DNA from: Mycobacterium sp. ELW1
GTDB taxonomy: Bacteria; Actinomycetota; Actinomycetes; Mycobacteriales; Mycobacteriaceae
Assembly (NCBI RefSeq): GCF_008329905.1
Contig: NZ_CP032155.1
Span: 2,418,001-2,482,000 of the forward strand
Direction: 5' to 3'
DNA: 64,000 bases
Shown: positions 61,143 to 64,000 of the stretch, piece after piece
Layout: each line of letters starts with the position of its first letter
Numbering within the stretch: the stretch's first letter is position 1
The notes under the pieces: model-generated
Seen by the model: only the letters and a program-made list of their open reading frames with translations
What the model was told of the DNA's origin: nothing
The model's database searches: none
Program-made: the position numbers and the translations under genes

Positions 61143-63143
61143 CTAACTGGCCAGCTGACCGGCGAACTCGCCGGCCTGATCCCAGGCCCGGCGTTCGGCG
61201 GTGAAAGCCTCGGCCTGCTGGGCCCGGAACTCGGCGATGCCGTCGGCGTTGAGGGTCAGGAAGCGCTGATAGTCCGGCATCGAGAAGGTGCCATCGACGA
61301 TGTCGACGGCACCGCGGCCCGCGGCCATGTCGGCGCGCAGGTCCAGCAGTTCCTCGGCGCTGACCGGATAGAAGCTGATCCGGTCGAAATAGCGCAGCAG
61401 CCAGGGTGTTCCGGGCTCGAACGAGCGCGAGTCCTCCGGATGACGGTGGTTCCACACCTGGGTGGTGCGGCCGACGAACTGGTAGCCGCCCGGGCCCTCC
61501 ATGCCGTAGATGCACAGATAGGCCCCACCGATCCCGACGGCGTTCTCCGGTGTCCAGGTGCGCGCCGGGTTGTACTTGGTGGTCACCAGCCGGTGCCGGG
61601 GATCCAGCGGGGTGGCCACCGGTGCGCCGAGGTAGACGTCGCCGAGGCCCAGCACCAGATACTGGGCGTCGTAGACGGTGTCGTGTACCCGCTGTACATC
61701 GGCCAAACCGTTGATGCGCCGGATGAATTCGATGTTCCACGGGCACCACGGGGCGTCGGCGCGCACACCGTGCATGTAGCGCTGAATTGCCTCGTGGGTG
61801 GCGGGATCATCCCACGACAACGGCAGGCGTACGGTGCGGCTGGGTACCACGAGCTGATCGGTCGCGGGCAGTGCCTCCTCGGTGCGGGCCAGCAGGTCGA
61901 CCAACTCCGACGCGCTGAGCACGGCCGGATCGAACTGAACCTGCAGCGATCGCACGCCCGGGGTCAGTTCGGTGACACCGGGAACCGCACTGGCCGAGAG
62001 TGATTCGTACAGAACGTGGACCCGGGCGCGCATCGCCAGGTCGAGCACCATGGGCCCGTATTCGACGAGCACACCGCCGTCGCCGTCACGCCGCACGGTG
62101 ACGTCGGTGCCCTCGGCGCCGACGAATCGGGTCAGCACACCGTCATCGGCGTCGCTGGAGGTCGAGATCACCAGCGGCATCGACGCCCGCCGGTCGGCAC
62201 CGATACTGCCCAGCGAGGGAGCTCGGTCGGCGCGCACCGGGACGAACCGCACGGTGTCGCCGGGTGCCATCTGTCCGAGTTTCCAGCGGTCGCCGCGCAC
62301 GACGGTGACCGGGCAGACGAACCCGCCGAGGCTGGGGCCGTCCGGGCCGAGCAGGATCGGGGTGTCGCCGGTGAAATCCAAAGTTCCGACACAGTAGGCA
62401 TTGTCGTGGATGTTCGACGGGTGCAGACCGGCTTCGCCACCGTCGGTGCGGGCCCACTGCGGCTTCGGGCCCACGAGGCGGACACCGGTGCGATCGGAGT
62501 TGAAGTGCACCGTGTAGTCCGTGCCGACGATCGTCGCCATGTCGGCGCGGGTGAAGAATTCCGGCGCACCGTGCGGACCTTCGGTGACCGCGAGTTGCCA
62601 GCGGTGACCGATCGCGGGCTGCTCGTCGATGGCGGCACGGGCCGGCCGAGCCGTCGCAGGTCCGGGATCGTGACCGATGGTCAGTCTGTCGCCGGTGCGC
62701 AGTGGGCGACCTTCGTGGCCGCCGAAGCATCCCAGCGTGAATGTTGCTGTGCTACCGAGGTATTCGGCTTCACGCACGCCGCCGGCGATCAGCACGTAAC
62801 AGCGCATGCCCGGACCGTCGACGACTCCGATGTCCAGCACCCCGCCCGGCGGTACCGGTACCGACTGCCACTGCGGCACCGGCTCGCCGTCGAGGGTGAC
62901 CGGGGCGGCCGCCCCCGCGACGCACACCCGGGCACCGTCGGGGAAGCGCAGTGCGGGACCGGCTTTCGTGCATTCGAGGCCGGCGGCGCCCTCGGGGTTG
63001 CCGAGCACCCGGTTGCCGACGCGGAACGACAGATCGTCCATCGGCCCCGACGGCGGCACGCCGACATGCCAGTAGCCGACGCGGCCGGGCCAATCCTGGA
63101 CGGTGGTCAGCAGACCCGGCCGCTGCACTTCGAGGTTCGTCAT
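61143..63143 (-). CDS. Urea/guanidine carboxylase-type AHS2-AHS1 (KipA-KipI) fusion
   Basis: A 666-residue protein. The N-terminal half is an AHS2/KipA-like domain (VQRPGLLTTVQDWPGRVGYW, then GVPPSGPMDDLSFRVGNRVL). The C-terminal half is an AHS1/KipI-like domain (RVHVLYESLSASAVPGVTEL, then TTKYNPARTWTPENAVGIGG). This is the carboxyltransferase part of urea carboxylase, now known in many cases to be guanidine carboxylase. The biotin carboxylase and biotin-carrier parts are missing, so they must be separate genes, or the protein acts like 5-oxoprolinase components. The ATG at 63143 overlaps the upstream DUF1989 gene stop. Confidence 0.87.
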   Translation of the reverse strand: MTNLEVQRPGLLTTVQDWPGRVGYWHVGVPPSGPMDDLSFRVGNRVLGNPEGAAGLECTKAGPALRFPDGARVCVAGAAAPVTLDGEPVPQWQSVPVPPGGVLDIGVVDGPGMRCYVLIAGGVREAEYLGSTATFTLGCFGGHEGRPLRTGDRLTIGHDPGPATARPARAAIDEQPAIGHRWQLAVTEGPHGAPEFFTRADMATIVGTDYTVHFNSDRTGVRLVGPKPQWARTDGGEAGLHPSNIHDNAYCVGTLDFTGDTPILLGPDGPSLGGFVCPVTVVRGDRWKLGQMAPGDTVRFVPVRADRAPSLGSIGADRRASMPLVISTSSDADDGVLTRFVGAEGTDVTVRRDGDGGVLVEYGPMVLDLAMRARVHVLYESLSASAVPGVTELTPGVRSLQVQFDPAVLSASELVDLLARTEEALPATDQLVVPSRTVRLPLSWDDPATHEAIQRYMHGVRADAPWCPWNIEFIRRINGLADVQRVHDTVYDAQYLVLGLGDVYLGAPVATPLDPRHRLVTTKYNPARTWTPENAVGIGGAYLCIYGMEGPGGYQFVGRTTQVWNHRHPEDSRSFEPGTPWLLRYFDRISFYPVSAEELLDLRADMAAGRGAVDIVDGTFSMPDYQRFLTLNADGIAEFRAQQAEAFTAERRAWDQAGEFAGQLAS

Positions 63144-63751
63144 GAGTCGGTGATCACCATCCGCACCGGGGTGGGGTCGAATCCGTTGCAGGGGTTGTTG
63201 ATCTGCGGGCAGTTCGACACCAGCACCAGCGTGTCGGTATCGGCACGCACGGTCAGCGACTTGCCCGGCGCCGACAGGCCGTCGACGATGCCCAATGTGC
63301 CGTCGGCCTCGACGGGCACATTCATGAAGAAGTTGACGTTGGAGACGATGTCTCGCTTGTCCATACCCCATTTGGCGGCTTCGGCGAGGAAGTTCTCGGC
63401 GCAGGCGTGCTGATGCACGGTGTGATGGCCGTACCGCAAGGTGTTGGACTCCTTGGAGCAGGCGCCGGCGATGGTGTCGTGGTTGCCCACCTCGTCGGCG
63501 ACGATCGTCACCAACGGCCTGCCGTCGGCGGCCCGCAGCACCGAGCCGGTGGTCAGGAAGATGTTGCGCTGCGCGGCAATGGTGGCCTGCGCGCTGTACC
63601 GGCCGGCCGGGTCGACACGGTCACCGGTGACGGCGTAGAACAGGGTGTCCACCGCCTGGTTGCCGTGCAGATCGATGATCTGCAGGCACTGACCGGCCCG
63701 CAAGATGGCCGACCACGGCGCGCGTGCCGCGACGATTTCGTCGAGAATCAT
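63140..63751 (-). CDS. Urea carboxylase-associated protein 2 (DUF1989)
   Basis: A 203-residue DUF1989 protein: LRAGQCLQIIDLHGNQAVDT, SKESNTLRYGHHTVHQHACA and VSNCPQINNPCNGFDPTPVR are typical of UAAP2. These proteins are encoded beside urea/guanidine carboxylases and are related to guanidine-carboxylase accessory deiminase subunits. Cys and His residues suggest a metal site. The ATG at 63751 overlaps the stop of the preceding DUF1989 gene (ATGA). Confidence 0.88.
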   Translation of the reverse strand: MILDEIVAARAPWSAILRAGQCLQIIDLHGNQAVDTLFYAVTGDRVDPAGRYSAQATIAAQRNIFLTTGSVLRAADGRPLVTIVADEVGNHDTIAGACSKESNTLRYGHHTVHQHACAENFLAEAAKWGMDKRDIVSNVNFFMNVPVEADGTLGIVDGLSAPGKSLTVRADTDTLVLVSNCPQINNPCNGFDPTPVRMVITDS

Positions 63752-64000
63752 TGTGCTGCCGCCCAAGTGGTTTCGGTGTTGAACAGAGCTCGCAGGTATT
63801 CGGGATCGGTGTTCACCGGGGTGGTCAGCTCCTCGTCGGCACGCCAGGCCACGATGTCGAGAGCGGTCACCGCGGGTTGCGGGTCCAGCGGGTGGGCGGT
63901 GTTGACCACCGCGACGATGACGGGCAGATGGATCAGCAGTTCCACCGCCGTGCCGGGGCCGGCCGATCCGGTGAACGTCAGCGCGCCGGTGTCCTCGACG
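63748..64000 (-). CDS. Urea carboxylase-associated protein 1 (DUF1989), 5' part outside window
   Basis: Only the C-terminal 83 codons are visible, open to the window edge: VEDTGALTFTGSAGPGTAME, then VVNTAHPLDPQPAVTALDIV and a charged tail. The NTAHPLDPQP motif matches the end of UAAP1 proteins, usually encoded just before UAAP2. Coupled by four-base overlap to the next gene. Confidence 0.8.
   Translation of the reverse strand, partial: VEDTGALTFTGSAGPGTAVELLIHLPVIVAVVNTAHPLDPQPAVTALDIVAWRADEELTTPVNTDPEYLRALFNTETTWAAAQ

Overview
The window is a high-GC actinobacterial chromosome segment from a mycobacterium, most likely a fast-growing, environmental species. The evidence is gene order. The FAS-II block kasA-acpM-fabD, its regulator mabR, aceE, a lipoprotein, a DUF3052 protein, ahpE and tRNA-Val follow the arrangement known from M. 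tuberculosis (Rv2245 to Rv2238c, inverted here). The segment from the MpaB-like gene and cobD through SURF1, ptpA, the ptkA-like HAD gene, Nif3, the zinc-ribbon protein and RNase H/phosphatase follows Rv2237 to Rv2228c. Two large blocks interrupt this backbone: an integrated element and a catabolic region.

Bases 1-8390 hold mycolic-acid elongation genes with a likely MabR operator, pyruvate dehydrogenase E1, and the lipoprotein/DUF3052/ahpE group. At 8404 is a tRNA-Val(TAC) whose 3' half is duplicated as a 44-bp direct repeat at 24477-24520. The two repeats bound a 16.04-kb integrated element. It encodes a tyrosine integrase with an apparent internal winged-helix insert, an upstream HTH protein, a small excisionase-like protein, a RepA-type AAA ATPase followed by an array of hairpins (candidate origin), a TerS-like protein and a clear large terminase. 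It also has a PD-(D/E)XK protein overlapping an Fe-S uracil-DNA-glycosylase-like protein, several small unknown proteins, and an ImmA/IrrE-DUF4411 module whose toxin-like gene is frameshifted. No capsid, portal or tail gene is visible. The element therefore resembles a packaged, replicating phage satellite rather than a prophage.

Bases 24545-45328 are accessory metabolism. They include a VOC protein, a lipoprotein, a FadR-type regulator divergent from an MFS permease and nitronate monooxygenase, and a cluster with two DapB-like oxidoreductases, an LLM flavin enzyme, two P450s, two aldehyde dehydrogenases, two SDRs (one of the mycofactocin-coupled type), a 31-residue membrane peptide and an AveC-like membrane protein. 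A regulator built from two fused TetR units sits inside the cluster, and a shared GTTAGGTT-type motif lies before three of its transcripts. A small secreted protein, a DUF4185 (GH183-type) protein, another VOC protein and a YtcJ-like amidohydrolase follow.

Bases 45346-53357 return to conserved backbone and then an XRE-cupin regulator divergent from a methyltransferase. RNase P RNA (about 53372-53780) runs into the 3' end of a secreted fibronectin-III protein. After a CYTH-CHAD protein comes a two-gene metal-transport operon: a soluble MgtE-N/PRC/CBS protein lacking the MgtE channel, overlapping an NRAMP-like transporter with non-canonical metal-site motifs. A leader peptide containing Glu-Pro-Pro and a very strong Shine-Dalgarno precede it. 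I read this as a candidate magnesium uptake system with attenuation control. The window ends in a urea/guanidine-carboxylase-type operon (AHS2-AHS1 fusion plus two DUF1989 proteins, the last one partial).
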